From UBA7374 sp049890275 (lineage in GTDB: Bacteria; Verrucomicrobiota; Verrucomicrobiia; Opitutales; Coraliomargaritaceae): a stretch of 36,757 nucleotides of DNA. The stretch covers positions 1-36,757 of the forward strand of contig JBMHBT010000015.1 of NCBI GenBank assembly GCA_049890275.1, given 5' to 3'. The notes beneath the pieces are model-generated. The model had not been told where the DNA came from. It did no database searches and was given only the letters and a program-made list of their open reading frames with translations. Within the stretch, counting starts at the first letter, position 1, and each line of letters begins with the position of its first letter. Positions 17,104-25,816 of the stretch are shown here, piece by piece. Position numbers and translations under genes: made by a program.

Positions 17104-18945
17104 CTACTTCTTTTTTGAAGCCTTAGCCCGCGCGCGTCCTCCGTGCTTATTTTTAACCGCTGTTGCTGCCACAGGAGCCGTCGCAGGCTCATCCGGCATC
17201 GCATTCGTGATTCTCTGCTGAATAATGGTCAACAGATTCTGAACAGTCCAATAAAGCACCAATCCAGACGAAAAGTTATAAAGGAAGACCAAGAAAATCA
17301 GCGGCATAAACTTAAATATCTTCTGCTGTACAGGATCTGCAGTCGGAGAAACCGGCATCATGTGCATCTGCAAAAACATCGTTATACCCATAATCAACGG
17401 TAGGATATTGACCGGGAATCCGGCTAGCTCAAAGACGGTATCGGGAAGGGAGAGATCCTTCACCCAAAGAAAAGGCTCGTAGCGTAATTCGGATGCTGTG
17501 CGCAACATGTAGAACAGACCGAGGAAGATCGGCATCTGTATGAGAATCGGCAAACAGCCAGCGACTGGGTTGATGCGATGCTCACGAAAGAGCTTGATCG
17601 TCTCCTGCTGCATCTTCTGCGGATTGTCCTTATACTTCTCCTTCAGTTCGCTCATTGGCTCCTGAATCTTTGCCATACGCTTCTGAGAACGGCTAGCCTG
17701 AGCAGTCAAAGGCCAAAAAAGGAGTTTTATGCAGATCGTCATGAGGATAATGGACATCCCCCAACTCGGAACCAAACCGTGAATCCCATACATAAAGGTA
17801 AGCAAGAGCTTACTGAAAAACCCAAAGACTGGTGGATACTGCATGATCTGATCCTGCTGGTTTCCCAGTGCCTGAAGTCGCTTAAACTCTTTAGGCCCGA
17901 CAAAGAAAGAAAAGTCTAAACGACTCGATCCACCGGATGGGACAATACCCAAATCGTAGCCCACACTCCCGGTAATGCCAGGCCGAATCGGGCCACTACC
18001 GGAAACGGGCGGATCGACTGGTTCGATCAACAACTGCTTCGCCTGCTCGGTCGATGTCAAAACGCTGGCAAAAAACTGATTCTTCACCGAAGTCCACTGG
18101 ATCGGAGCGTTGATATCGATCCGATCACGAGGAGCGCTCGCACCAATCCCCATGAATCCATTCCCACCAGTTAACTTATTGATCGCAGTAAAGCGGGCCT
18201 TCGCTCCATCAAAGTACCCTGCGTTCAAATAGCTGGGCAATGCATTCTCGATCAAGGGACGCATCGTTCCGAGATTGAGGAAAACAGTCGAAAAAGCCTT
18301 GGCTGAATCCGAGCGATTATCGACCGTTGTACTGTGCTCAATAATATACGGGTCTTGCTCGGGATCTCCGTTGGCCAGAGCGTAACTGCGCCGCAGCACC
18401 AAACCGTCCCCCGCATCGAGCACGAAAGTTACCGAGCGATCCGTCTTCGATTCTACACGATAGTTGAAGTTAAATTCACGGACAGTACCTTCTACATCCA
18501 ACCCAAGGCTCAAAGCCGGGCGTGACCCCTCTTGATTAAACACATAGTCATCGCGCTCACTGCGCTTGGTTTGAAGAAACGAAACTTGCTGAATAGCCCC
18601 GCCTAAACTGGTGAATTCAACCTCTATAAAATCATTGGCTAAAACAAAAGTCTGTTCCGCATGAACTGGAGCTACGACCAGCGATTCTTCACTTGTTTTC
18701 TCCGAGACATCCGCCTCCTGAACCAGCAAATCCAGCATTGGAGTGGTCTCTGCTTTCTCTTCAACTACAGGGGCATGACTCCACGATTCAACATCCGGAG
18801 TTGTTCCCTGCCCTTCCTCCGCAGTTCGGGCTTCTTCCAGCGCACGCTGGCGTTCATATTCTGCAGCCTCCTTTGACTGCCAGAACATGAAACCCATGCC
18901 CGCAGCCAGAAAAAGTATTCCTAGGATCGTGTTTTTCTTATCCAT
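17104..18945 (-). CDS. yidC: Membrane protein insertase YidC
   Basis: YidC inserts and folds inner-membrane proteins, with or without SecYEG. At 613 residues it has the Gram-negative layout: an N-terminal anchor helix (about 6-22), a large periplasmic beta domain (about 60-380) and the conserved C-terminal membrane core, which contains the QKRMAKIQEPMSELKEKYKDNPQKMQQE coiled region and the INPVAGCLPILIQMPIFLGLFYML block. The tail is rich in Lys/Arg (RARAKASKKK), a ribosome-binding type extension. The start at 18945 overlaps the yidD end by 8 bases. Confidence 0.97.
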   Translation of the reverse strand: MDKKNTILGILFLAAGMGFMFWQSKEAAEYERQRALEEARTAEEGQGTTPDVESWSHAPVVEEKAETTPMLDLLVQEADVSEKTSEESLVVAPVHAEQTFVLANDFIEVEFTSLGGAIQQVSFLQTKRSERDDYVFNQEGSRPALSLGLDVEGTVREFNFNYRVESKTDRSVTFVLDAGDGLVLRRSYALANGDPEQDPYIIEHSTTVDNRSDSAKAFSTVFLNLGTMRPLIENALPSYLNAGYFDGAKARFTAINKLTGGNGFMGIGASAPRDRIDINAPIQWTSVKNQFFASVLTSTEQAKQLLIEPVDPPVSGSGPIRPGITGSVGYDLGIVPSGGSSRLDFSFFVGPKEFKRLQALGNQQDQIMQYPPVFGFFSKLLLTFMYGIHGLVPSWGMSIILMTICIKLLFWPLTAQASRSQKRMAKIQEPMSELKEKYKDNPQKMQQETIKLFREHRINPVAGCLPILIQMPIFLGLFYMLRTASELRYEPFLWVKDLSLPDTVFELAGFPVNILPLIMGITMFLQMHMMPVSPTADPVQQKIFKFMPLIFLVFLYNFSSGLVLYWTVQNLLTIIQQRITNAMPDEPATAPVAATAVKNKHGGRARAKASKKK

Positions 18946-19270
18946 CTAGTTTCGAATCAAAAGAGTCTGCAATGTCGCCTTGTTGGACGCTTGTCGAGTC
19001 CGGAACCGGATCGTACCCACCCGGATGCCAAGGATGACAACGAAAAATACGCCGTAGCGCAAACCAAGCACCACGAAAAACTCCGTGTCGCTCCAGTGCC
19101 TCACCTGCATAAACCGAACAAGTCGGCTGAAACCGACAACCACAACTCGGGCCGCAAATAAAATGCAACAAAGGAGAAATCGTCCACCGATACACCAGTA
19201 AAAACACGATCCCGACACCAGCGACACGAGAACTGCGCGCCTCAACCTTGGATACTATTTTAGACATCAT
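18938..19270 (-). CDS. yidD: Membrane protein insertion efficiency factor YidD
   Basis: YidD is a small membrane-associated protein that aids YidC-dependent insertion. The family core VYRWTISPLLHFICGPSCGCRFQPTCSVYAGEALERHG...RRIFRCHPWHPGGYDPVP is present, with its conserved cysteines. Two ATGs (19270 and 19267) sit at the end of rnpA, whose stop codon lies within the ATGATGTCTAA sequence; a longer frame into rnpA is unlikely. The tail after DPVP is about 20 residues longer than usual. The gene overlaps yidC by 8 bases. Confidence 0.93.
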   Translation of the reverse strand: MMSKIVSKVEARSSRVAGVGIVFLLVYRWTISPLLHFICGPSCGCRFQPTCSVYAGEALERHGVFRGAWFALRRIFRCHPWHPGGYDPVPDSTSVQQGDIADSFDSKLDG

Positions 19271-19613
19271 TACGTGGAACCGCTGCGCATGCTTTGCCAA
19301 AGCGTGACTCCAATTCCTCAAAGGAAAACTGATCAAAGCCCGAACGCAAGACCACTACCAGATCCACTGACTCTGGCAATTGGGATGCATGCAGCCGAAA
19401 TAACTCACGCATCAAACGCTTTCCCCGGTTGCGCTTCACCGCATTGCCCACCCGGCGGCTAGCAATCACTCCGAAACGTCGCAGCGGAGCTGCCCTCGAC
19501 GGAACCTGCCGACACTGAAAAATAAAAGGCCCGCACAGAGAGCGTACACCCTCCGAGCGAACCAATTGAAAATCCCTCTGCTTGCGCAGTCGATTGGCTA
19601 CCGGCACACCCAT
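19260..19613 (-). CDS. rnpA: Ribonuclease P protein component
   Basis: The protein subunit of RNase P, which binds the 5' leader of pre-tRNA and helps the catalytic RNA. The N-terminal LRKQRDFQLVRSEG block is typical, and the RNR motif region is RRVGNAVKRNRGKRLMREL. The length of 117 is normal. It starts 23 bases after the rpmH stop and overlaps the yidD start. Confidence 0.95.
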   Translation of the reverse strand: MGVPVANRLRKQRDFQLVRSEGVRSLCGPFIFQCRQVPSRAAPLRRFGVIASRRVGNAVKRNRGKRLMRELFRLHASQLPESVDLVVVLRSGFDQFSFEELESRFGKACAAVPRNDV

Positions 19614-19636
19614 CGTTCCGGTCGGCTCAACAAACG

Positions 19637-19771
19637 CTACAGCGCCAGACGATGACGCCCCTTAGCGCGGCGTGCAGCCAATACTTTGCGGCCTCCGCGA
19701 GTCGCTTTGCGGGCACGGTACCCACACTTGCGGGCACGCTTGATCTTGGAAGGGCGATAGGTCGGCATCAT
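19637..19771 (-). CDS. rpmH: 50S ribosomal protein bL34
   Basis: A very short gene (44 codons) missed by length cutoffs. The peptide starts MPTYRPSKIKRARKCGYRAR, continues with KATRGGRKVLAARRAKGRHRLAL, and is the unmistakable L34 pattern of Thr-x-Arg/Gln-Pro-Ser, basic core and ARRxKGR. Two adjacent ATGs exist (19771 and 19768). AGGAG at 19782-19786 is 10 bases from the first, which supports 19771. It heads the rpmH-rnpA-yidD-yidC block found in most bacteria; dnaA, often divergent next to it, is not here. Confidence 0.94.
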   Translation of the reverse strand: MMPTYRPSKIKRARKCGYRARKATRGGRKVLAARRAKGRHRLAL

Positions 19772-19909
19772 AGTCGGTGTTCTCCTCTGTTAAAATGGAA
19801 AGCCGTGCAGAAAAAGCCCCCGCAGCCCAACTGTCAAGACATCATCAGCGGAGAAATCTTCAATTATTCGGCCTCAGGTTTTCAGTCCCGCTCTTGAATC
19901 CCGTTCCGA

Positions 19910-20038
19910 TCAACGCGAGATCTCCACCATGAAACTACCGCCCTCCAGAAGCCCTACCACGGCTGGTAGATTGACTAATATCGCATCTATCAAATCCTTG
20001 TTTTACACTTCCCCCTGCGTACGCAAACAAAGCGGAGC
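19910..20038 (-). pseudogene. Remnant of a DUF5615/PIN-like toxin, C-terminal part with in-frame stop
   Basis: The minus-strand frame reads about 11 codons ending in TQGEV, a TAA at 20005-20003, then NKDLIDAILVNLPAVVGL followed by a LEGGSF.VEIS end. The pattern (LR.+GxVSNxDLI..I..NLP.+..LLE.G) matches the C-terminal end of DUF5615 proteins, with the TAA in the place of the usual Ser. The N-terminal two-thirds is gone. It directly follows the DUF433 fragment, its usual partner. Family identity rests on about 40 residues. Confidence 0.45.
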
Positions 20039-20050
20039 CCTCAACCCGCT

Positions 20051-20149
20051 TCACCCTGCCAGCGTAGCGCGAATGTCCAGCGGCTCCAGACATGCATCAT
20101 CGGCAAGTATCTCTTTCTCGCTCATCCCTCCGGCCAACATTTCCAGCAT
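20051..20149 (-). pseudogene. Remnant of a DUF433 antitoxin-like gene
   Basis: From ATG 20149 the peptide begins MLEMLAGGMSEKEILADD, followed by a LEPLDIRATLAG end, the C-terminal half of DUF433 (VapB-type antitoxin-like) proteins, whose pattern is +L.LLA.GMS.EEILADYP.LE.EDI.AAL. The open frame continues upstream into the 3' end of the neighbouring gene without the N-terminal half. It is thus a deleted copy. A DUF5615 remnant follows at once, the normal order for this toxin-antitoxin pair. Confidence 0.55.
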
Positions 20150-20171
20150 ACCCTTCACAAGCACACGCAAC

Positions 20172-22130
20172 TCACTCAATCGCAGCTTCTTCTGACGATA
20201 CCTCCGCTGTCACTACCCGACGCTCACTCTCCAGGATACTGGACACGCATTCACGAATCCCCTCCTCAACAAAAAAACTGGCAGGGTACATCCCCCGGGC
20301 TTCCAAATAGGCAAACAGTGCGCGGCTGAAATCCCCCTGACTCCGAGACTTTTCCGCCCGCGAGATAATGGAAGCAAAAGCCGAAGCCTCCACCGCATAA
20401 TCCCCACGCATCCGGTTCAAGTCCTGATCATCCGAATGCTCCCGGTAGACTCGCTCCAATACTTCCCAAGCGCCAAAAGTATTCTCGATACGGGCCAACT
20501 CACGAGCCTGAGCCATCGCCGACTCGATCGCCTCCATCCGCTTCATAATATCGAGAAACTCCGGGTTACGCTTCAAATCGAGCGCCAGAGCCGCCGCAAA
20601 ACGAAACCGTTCATTGAAAATCGCACGAAAATCCTTCTGCCGGACAAAGCGGTCAAAATCCATCGACGCCATATCCTGTAGATCCGTCTTCGAAAGCAGG
20701 TTTTCTGCAAACTCATTGATCTCCGGGTTGGTTGGCCAGTATTCCACCGCCTCGGCCAGCGCATCTTCAATCCCTACCCGATCCTGCACATAAGCTGCGG
20801 TCAAAGCCTTACGCACAGCCAGATTGCTCAACTGCTTCGAAGTCTGGATAAACGCATCCGCCCGACCCACGTCAAAATCCGTCACATAGTCTTCAATCTG
20901 CTTCAACTTGTTCTCCGCCCGCTCAAAACTCTTCACCTCCAGGGCACTGGCCAGACTCTTTAAATCCCGAATGTACGCACCAATCTTACGCTTCTTCTCC
21001 AACGGATACCTCTTGATCGCAGGTAAATACTCACCCAAGTAAAAAGCCTCTAATAGACGCTTGGCTGCGCTCTGCACCTCCCCCTGCTCCAGCAAGAAGT
21101 CGATCGTCTGTAAGCTGCTGTCTACATCTGCAATCGCTTCTTTAGCCAAAGTATCCAGCGTCGAAGTCGTAATCTTCACATCCAGATCACCGAAGACCTG
21201 ATTGCGCAGTGCTTCAGCACCCTCCAGTGTATTCTCCTCTGCGCTGAAGATATAGCGGTAAAAATCATTTGCGATCAAAGCATGCTGGAAACGACGTTGC
21301 ACAAAGAACTGCAGCACCAGACTCTGGTACTCCAACTTTTGGCTCACCCGCGAAGTCGCCTCATAAGCTTCATTCTCCAGAATCTTCCGCTCGATCTTAT
21401 TCAAACGCTTGCGCTCGGGTGCACTCAAATGCTCCAAATTCGGAGGCGCCGGAGCATCCTCGTTTGCACTCCCTCGGGTCAGATCAATAAAGTCTTTGCG
21501 CTCCTTATCAGCAATTGAGCGAATCTTCGACTCCCTGTACTCACGATCCGTCTCCAGTAAATTCGTCTGCGTATTCAAAGCTGCGATCTTCTCACTCATC
21601 TGCCAAAAGCTAACAATCCGATCCGCCAGAATTTCACTCATCCCCGCATCAATCGGAAAGTCCGATGCGCGGTAGAGCATTCGCCAAGCCTCGGCGATTC
21701 GCTGCTCCTCCGTACCACCACCACGGCCGATCAAACGCTCTGAAATATCGGTCAACATCGTGTCGTAGGTCAAATCATCCTCTGTGGTCAAGGGTGGCGA
21801 ATTCAGATACTTCTCAAAGCGAGCCTGCGCCATCCCGATATCCCCAAGATTGAACTGCTTTCCCCGCCAGTCCATTGACTTCGCCTGCAGATTCAACGTC
21901 TGCAACAAACTCCGAATGCCCGCCACATCACTCGATTCATCTGCTGCGGGTTCCCGTTCCACCGATGACGCACCTCGACGAAAACGCTCGCTCGCAGATC
22001 CCTCAGCTGCAGTCGGTTCCGCTTCACTCTGAGCAGACAGCAAGCTCGCCCCAACCAAGCTGATCCAAACCATCCCCAAAATGGACAAGTAGGAAAACAG
22101 ACTCCAATTTTTTCGATTACAGCTTCTCAT
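20172..22130 (-). CDS. Exported helical repeat protein of unknown function
   Basis: A 652-residue protein with an N-terminal signal or anchor (hydrophobic LFSYLSILGMVWISLVGASLLSA), then a low-complexity acidic linker (Glu/Ala/Ser rich, up to about residue 60) and a long mostly helical region. TPR-like helix pairs stand out near the C-terminus (ENTFGAWEVLERVYREHSDD and SRSQGDFSRALFAYLEARG). No enzyme motif is seen. The start at 22130 lies within the last codons of the preceding gene (14-base overlap ATGAGAAGCTGTAA); a longer frame to 22253 has no merit. The two genes are surely coupled. Likely a periplasmic or inner-membrane scaffold; function unknown. Confidence 0.7.
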   Translation of the reverse strand: MRSCNRKNWSLFSYLSILGMVWISLVGASLLSAQSEAEPTAAEGSASERFRRGASSVEREPAADESSDVAGIRSLLQTLNLQAKSMDWRGKQFNLGDIGMAQARFEKYLNSPPLTTEDDLTYDTMLTDISERLIGRGGGTEEQRIAEAWRMLYRASDFPIDAGMSEILADRIVSFWQMSEKIAALNTQTNLLETDREYRESKIRSIADKERKDFIDLTRGSANEDAPAPPNLEHLSAPERKRLNKIERKILENEAYEATSRVSQKLEYQSLVLQFFVQRRFQHALIANDFYRYIFSAEENTLEGAEALRNQVFGDLDVKITTSTLDTLAKEAIADVDSSLQTIDFLLEQGEVQSAAKRLLEAFYLGEYLPAIKRYPLEKKRKIGAYIRDLKSLASALEVKSFERAENKLKQIEDYVTDFDVGRADAFIQTSKQLSNLAVRKALTAAYVQDRVGIEDALAEAVEYWPTNPEINEFAENLLSKTDLQDMASMDFDRFVRQKDFRAIFNERFRFAAALALDLKRNPEFLDIMKRMEAIESAMAQARELARIENTFGAWEVLERVYREHSDDQDLNRMRGDYAVEASAFASIISRAEKSRSQGDFSRALFAYLEARGMYPASFFVEEGIRECVSSILESERRVVTAEVSSEEAAIE

Positions 22131-22512
22131 AACTTTCAACATGAAGCACCCCATCGCCATCCACCCGTAGGCCAAAGCGGAAAACCTGACCGGGATTGGG
22201 ACTGAAGCGCTCCAGACCAACAGGTACAAAAAGAGGAACCGGCCGTTCCGCATTTGTAGAACTCGTCAGAATCACCCGACCAACTCCTTCTTCAAAACCC
22301 AGCAAACGATCAATCCGTCCGTTATACTCGTAGCGATTCCCCGAAAAATTCCTTGGCGCCTCCGCGAATTCCACCTCCGGAAGCACCGCGTCCGCTCCGC
22401 CATTGGCCTCCCGCATCAAAACAATCCCAAAAAGTAGAACCACAGCCAGAACTACTGCCGCCAGCATCCACAAAATCGGCTTTTTTTCAGGACTGGAACT
22501 CACTTCACTCAT
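22117..22512 (-). CDS. Single-pass membrane protein of unknown function
   Basis: A 131-residue protein with a short polar N-terminus, one membrane helix (about 13-32, ILWMLAAVVLAVVLLFGIVL) and a roughly 95-residue external domain that looks all-beta (RYEYNGRIDRLL, GRVILTSS, PVPLFVPVGLERF, GQVFRFGLRVDGDGVLHVESYEKL). No family is recognised. It overlaps the start of the larger helical repeat protein gene by 14 bases and the two probably work together in the envelope. Confidence 0.7.
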   Translation of the reverse strand: MSEVSSSPEKKPILWMLAAVVLAVVLLFGIVLMREANGGADAVLPEVEFAEAPRNFSGNRYEYNGRIDRLLGFEEGVGRVILTSSTNAERPVPLFVPVGLERFSPNPGQVFRFGLRVDGDGVLHVESYEKL

Positions 22513-22667
22513 CTTTAGGTATATCTCTTAAAAGTAACAACGCTAGAAAGATAAAAAAGTCGCGCCCGATAAGCCAGATATAATTTACTTCTCCCACATC
22601 AGCCCTTTCTCATCCCTTCGAAGTTCGATTTTCGTCATTCCCCCACTTCCTGCTTTCCTTGATCTAT

Positions 22668-22697
22668 ATCCGAGTCCATCCGCGTGGATCCGTGGCT
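22668..22697 (-). repeat. Dispersed repeat 'CCACGGAT..ACnCGGATGGACTCGGAT', copy 1
   Basis: On the minus strand it reads GCCACGGATCCACGCGGATG followed by GACTCGGATA. It shares its core with the repeats at 25983-26060 and 35632-35666. Sequences of this style recur in intergenic DNA of many bacterial genomes. Confidence 0.6.
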
Positions 22698-22760
22698 AAA
22701 AAGACCCATCATTTCAGCAGGATTCTGCCATTGATGATTCTGCCTACCCTTTGCCTCTCG

Positions 22761-22786
22761 GCCTGCCCTGAGCCTGCCGAAGGGGC
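22761..22786. repeat. GCCTGCCCTGAGCCTGCCGAAGGGG-type dispersed element
   Basis: The CCCTGAGCCTGCCGAAGGG motif (reverse CCCTTCGGCAGGCTCAGGG) is of a type seen dispersed in many bacterial genomes. Only one copy is seen in the window. Confidence 0.4.
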
Positions 22787-22827
22787 GTGCTTTGCGTGAG
22801 ACCCTCCATCCTGCTACGCAGAGCGGC

Positions 22828-24516
22828 TTAGCTCCAGCGGCGGCGGCGCAGACCAAAGAGAACGAGGGCAACGCCTAGGGCAATGTGAAGCAAAAGGGCA
22901 ATGGCGGCGGGAGCGGGACCGGGCAGCCAGGAGAGATCGCCCATGCGGTAGGCGTCGTAGACCTGGTAGTCTTTCATCGATCCGAAGTAACCGGCCCAAG
23001 ACCAGTAGGCATTGATGAAGGGGCGTAAGAGCCAGACGACAGCATCGGGCAGGGCGAGGACAACACCGGACAAGGGTAACTGAAAGCCGACGAGGTAGAT
23101 CCCGAGGAGGGAGGCGCGCTCAGCGCTGGAGAGGACAGCAGAGAGCCCGAGACAGACGAAGGTCATGGCTACACAGCAGAGGGCCATCATGGACAACTGC
23201 GGCAGGTAGGCGCCGGGGAACTGGCAAATGACCTTAACAAAGAGGGCCATCCAAAGGCCCTGCACCAGGGCGATACTGCCGGTAAAGATCAGCTTGGCGA
23301 GGCCGTAGACCCAGTAGCGCAGACCTTTGAGCCGCTCTTTCTCGAAGATTCGCCGCTCGGCGGCGATTTCACGGGAGCCGTTATTGGCACCCATCAAGGT
23401 GAGGAGTACGACTTGAAACATGACCAGTCCGGTGACCAACGTAGCTGTCTCGGCCGCATCCATTTGGTAGCGCAAGTCACCCTGTAACTGCTGAACAAAG
23501 CTGCCGCTTCGCTCCAGGGCGAGGCCCTCTATCTGCGGGAGACCCTTGATCGCGAAGATAACTACGATGCAAGGAAAGCCGATGGTCAAAGCGAGGAGCA
23601 ACCAGAGGTAACCGGTATCGCGTAAGAGCAAGCGGTAGCGGCGGTGCAGTAGGGTCATGAGTTGAGCCATCGCGCTCGGACGGGGAGACGGTGCTTCCAT
23701 ATCCGCCCTCTTTGGCAATACGGCAGCATCCGTAGCCGCATCCCCTGCTTCGACAGGAGCCCCACCCTCCTGCTCCCAGCGCTCGCCCCAGTAGCCCGGC
23801 TCCTGCCCATCAAGTGCATGATAGAGCCGCAAGGGATCTTCGATCCCGAACCACTGCTGAAGCGATGAAAAATCTCCCTGAAAGACGAGGCGTCCCTCAT
23901 AGAGCACGGTGATGTGATCAAAATCGGGCAGCTTGCCAAGATTGTGAATGGTACAGAGTATGGTCTTGCCCTGCGATTCGACAATCGAACGCAAGAGCTC
24001 GAGAATTCGGTCTTCCGAAAGTGGGTCGAGCCCGGAGGTGACCTCGTCACAAAGCAAGCAGCGTGGATTACCGACCAGCTCGAGAGCGAGTCCGAGGCGA
24101 CGAGTCTGCCCTCCGGAAAGATCCGAGACCAACTTCGAACCGTGCTCCTCCAGTCCAGTCTGCTGCAGGATGCGGGTAATCGTCTCGTTCCGACCCTCTC
24201 CCTCCCCAACAGTCAAATCGTATGCGTAGTGGAGCGACTCTTCGACACTGAGATCCGCGTGGGCGACACTAAACTGAGGAACGAAAGCCAAATCCGAGGC
24301 CGAGGCATCGCCCGGCGCCTGTTGTTGGCCACCGAGGGCGAAGCGGCCCTCCGAGTCGACCAATCCGAGGAAGGCTTTGATCAGGGTGGTCTTACCGCAT
24401 CCGGAGGGACCGACTAGAGCATTCAGCCGCCCTTCGGGGAAAGTTGCGGAAACGTCTCGCAAAAGCTCCGGTCCGCGCTGTCCGGCCCGCACGGAAAGAC
24501 CTTGGCAAGCTATCAT
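22828..24516 (-). CDS. ABC transporter, ATPase fused to ABC-2 (ABCG-type) permease
   Basis: One polypeptide with an N-terminal ATPase (Walker A GPSGCGKTT at residues 36-44, signature LSGGQTRRLGLALEL, Walker B CLLCDEVTSGLDP, switch His in TIHNLGK) and a C-terminal ABC-2 permease with about six membrane helices (from about residue 300). This order and the short linker are those of ABCG/White half-transporters, which work as dimers, usually exporting lipids or drugs. The linker (about 240-290) is rich in Gly/Ala/Glu. Codon use is more GC-rich than in the genes to the left. Substrate unknown. Confidence 0.88.
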   Translation of the reverse strand: MIACQGLSVRAGQRGPELLRDVSATFPEGRLNALVGPSGCGKTTLIKAFLGLVDSEGRFALGGQQQAPGDASASDLAFVPQFSVAHADLSVEESLHYAYDLTVGEGEGRNETITRILQQTGLEEHGSKLVSDLSGGQTRRLGLALELVGNPRCLLCDEVTSGLDPLSEDRILELLRSIVESQGKTILCTIHNLGKLPDFDHITVLYEGRLVFQGDFSSLQQWFGIEDPLRLYHALDGQEPGYWGERWEQEGGAPVEAGDAATDAAVLPKRADMEAPSPRPSAMAQLMTLLHRRYRLLLRDTGYLWLLLALTIGFPCIVVIFAIKGLPQIEGLALERSGSFVQQLQGDLRYQMDAAETATLVTGLVMFQVVLLTLMGANNGSREIAAERRIFEKERLKGLRYWVYGLAKLIFTGSIALVQGLWMALFVKVICQFPGAYLPQLSMMALCCVAMTFVCLGLSAVLSSAERASLLGIYLVGFQLPLSGVVLALPDAVVWLLRPFINAYWSWAGYFGSMKDYQVYDAYRMGDLSWLPGPAPAAIALLLHIALGVALVLFGLRRRRWS

Positions 24517-24597
24517 ATTTTGACATTCAAAGAATTCAGAGTCGTTTGGCTATGAAAAAGAAACGAGAGAAACTGACTCAACTATTTTACTGAAACG

Positions 24598-25803
24598 ATG
24601 TCACAGGACCCGACACCGCCGTTTACACCCGAGCGCCTTGCGCGACTGGAGCACATCCCACTGGATGCCACGCCCTCGCCTGCCTATGTTGTCCAGCTCG
24701 ACCAACTCGAAGCCAACTGCCGCCTTTTGGCGGATGTAGCTGAAACCTCGGGTGCGAAGATCCTCCTCGCTTTAAAGGGCTTCGCCTGCCACGCGGCCTT
24801 TCCGGTGATTGCCAAATACCTCCACGGCGTGACCGCCAGCGGTCTCCATGAAGCACTGCTCGGTCGCGAATATTTTGGTAAAGAAGTGCACGTATACAGT
24901 CCCGCATTTTCCGATCCGGATTTAAAAGAATTATCAACCTTTGCTCATACCATCGTCTTTAACTCGCCGGGGCAACTCGCTCAGGGGCTGAGCCAACTCA
25001 ACCCGGATGGCCCGCAAATCGGGCTCCGCGTCAATCCCGAACACTCGGAAGGTGCCACCGAACTCTACGATCCCTGCGCAGCGGGCTCACGGCTGGGCAC
25101 TACTCGGGCGGCACTCGATGCCGCGCAAAAGAACCTTCCGAAAGATTGGTTGAAGCGTCTTGACGGTCTGCACTTCCACACCCTCTGCGAACAGGATGCC
25201 GATGCTTTGGAACGAACCGCGGCAGCTTTTGAAGAGAAGTTCGGCGACCTCTTACCCAGTCTGCGTTGGCTCAATTTCGGGGGGGGGCATCACATCACTC
25301 GTCCCGGCTATGATTTGGAGCGGCTCTGCACAGTCATTCGTCGTTTCCGAGATCGCTACGAGTTGGACGTCTACCTTGAACCGGGCGAGGCCGTGGCACT
25401 GCACTCCGGCGTACTCGTGGCCACGGTACTGGATATTCTGGAGTCGGGCGATCGACAAACAGCCATCCTCGATGCCTCCGCCACTTGCCATATGCCGGAT
25501 GTTCTCGAAATGCCCTACCGACCCAATATTCATGGCGCAGGTGCTACTGGTGAACATGCGTACGACTACCGGATCGGCGGACCCTCCTGCCTAGCCGGCG
25601 ACGTGATCGGCGATTATTCTTTCGACCAACCGTTGGCAGTGGGGCATCGCTTGATGCTCCTCGACATGGCCCACTATACCATGGTGAAAAATACCACCTT
25701 CAACGGAGTGCCACTGCCTGCCATCTGTACACACAGTGCCAAGGCGGGCCTGCGAACCGTACGCTCCTTTGGCTACGAAGACTACGCAAATCGTCTATCC
25801 TGA
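24598..25803 (+). CDS. nspC: Carboxynorspermidine/carboxyspermidine decarboxylase
   Basis: A PLP enzyme of the alanine racemase-fold group that decarboxylates carboxy(nor)spermidine to (nor)spermidine. Lys60 in LALKGFA binds PLP; HFHTLCEQ (192-199), the GGGHH phosphate-binding loop (228-232) and the CHMPDVLEMPYRP block (Cys297) are family marks. The length of 401 is slightly above the norm because of an N-terminal extension of about 20 residues. The usual partner, carboxynorspermidine dehydrogenase, is not next to it. The ATG at 24598 is the first of the frame and is divergent from the ABC transporter gene. Confidence 0.93.
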   Translation: MSQDPTPPFTPERLARLEHIPLDATPSPAYVVQLDQLEANCRLLADVAETSGAKILLALKGFACHAAFPVIAKYLHGVTASGLHEALLGREYFGKEVHVYSPAFSDPDLKELSTFAHTIVFNSPGQLAQGLSQLNPDGPQIGLRVNPEHSEGATELYDPCAAGSRLGTTRAALDAAQKNLPKDWLKRLDGLHFHTLCEQDADALERTAAAFEEKFGDLLPSLRWLNFGGGHHITRPGYDLERLCTVIRRFRDRYELDVYLEPGEAVALHSGVLVATVLDILESGDRQTAILDASATCHMPDVLEMPYRPNIHGAGATGEHAYDYRIGGPSCLAGDVIGDYSFDQPLAVGHRLMLLDMAHYTMVKNTTFNGVPLPAICTHSAKAGLRTVRSFGYEDYANRLS

Positions 25804-25816
25804 CCACGAAGACTCT

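Larger units (their letters stand above)
22513..22827. other. Intergenic region with two dispersed-repeat elements
   Basis: No gene is seen in these 315 bases. They hold a copy of the ACCACGGAT-type repeat (22668-22697) and a GCCTGCCCTGAGCCTGCCGA element (22761-22786). It separates the convergent-looking, same-strand unknown pair from the ABC transporter gene and marks a visible rise in GC. Confidence 0.6.

Noticed and set aside
19266..19280. parS-like half site (ACGTGGAAC)
   Set aside because: Only one half of the 16-base palindrome matches, and it lies inside rnpA.
19929..20195. 88-codon plus-strand frame between rpmH and the helical repeat gene
   Set aside because: It is antisense to the DUF433/DUF5615 remnants, whose minus-strand frames carry family patterns; the plus frame carries none.
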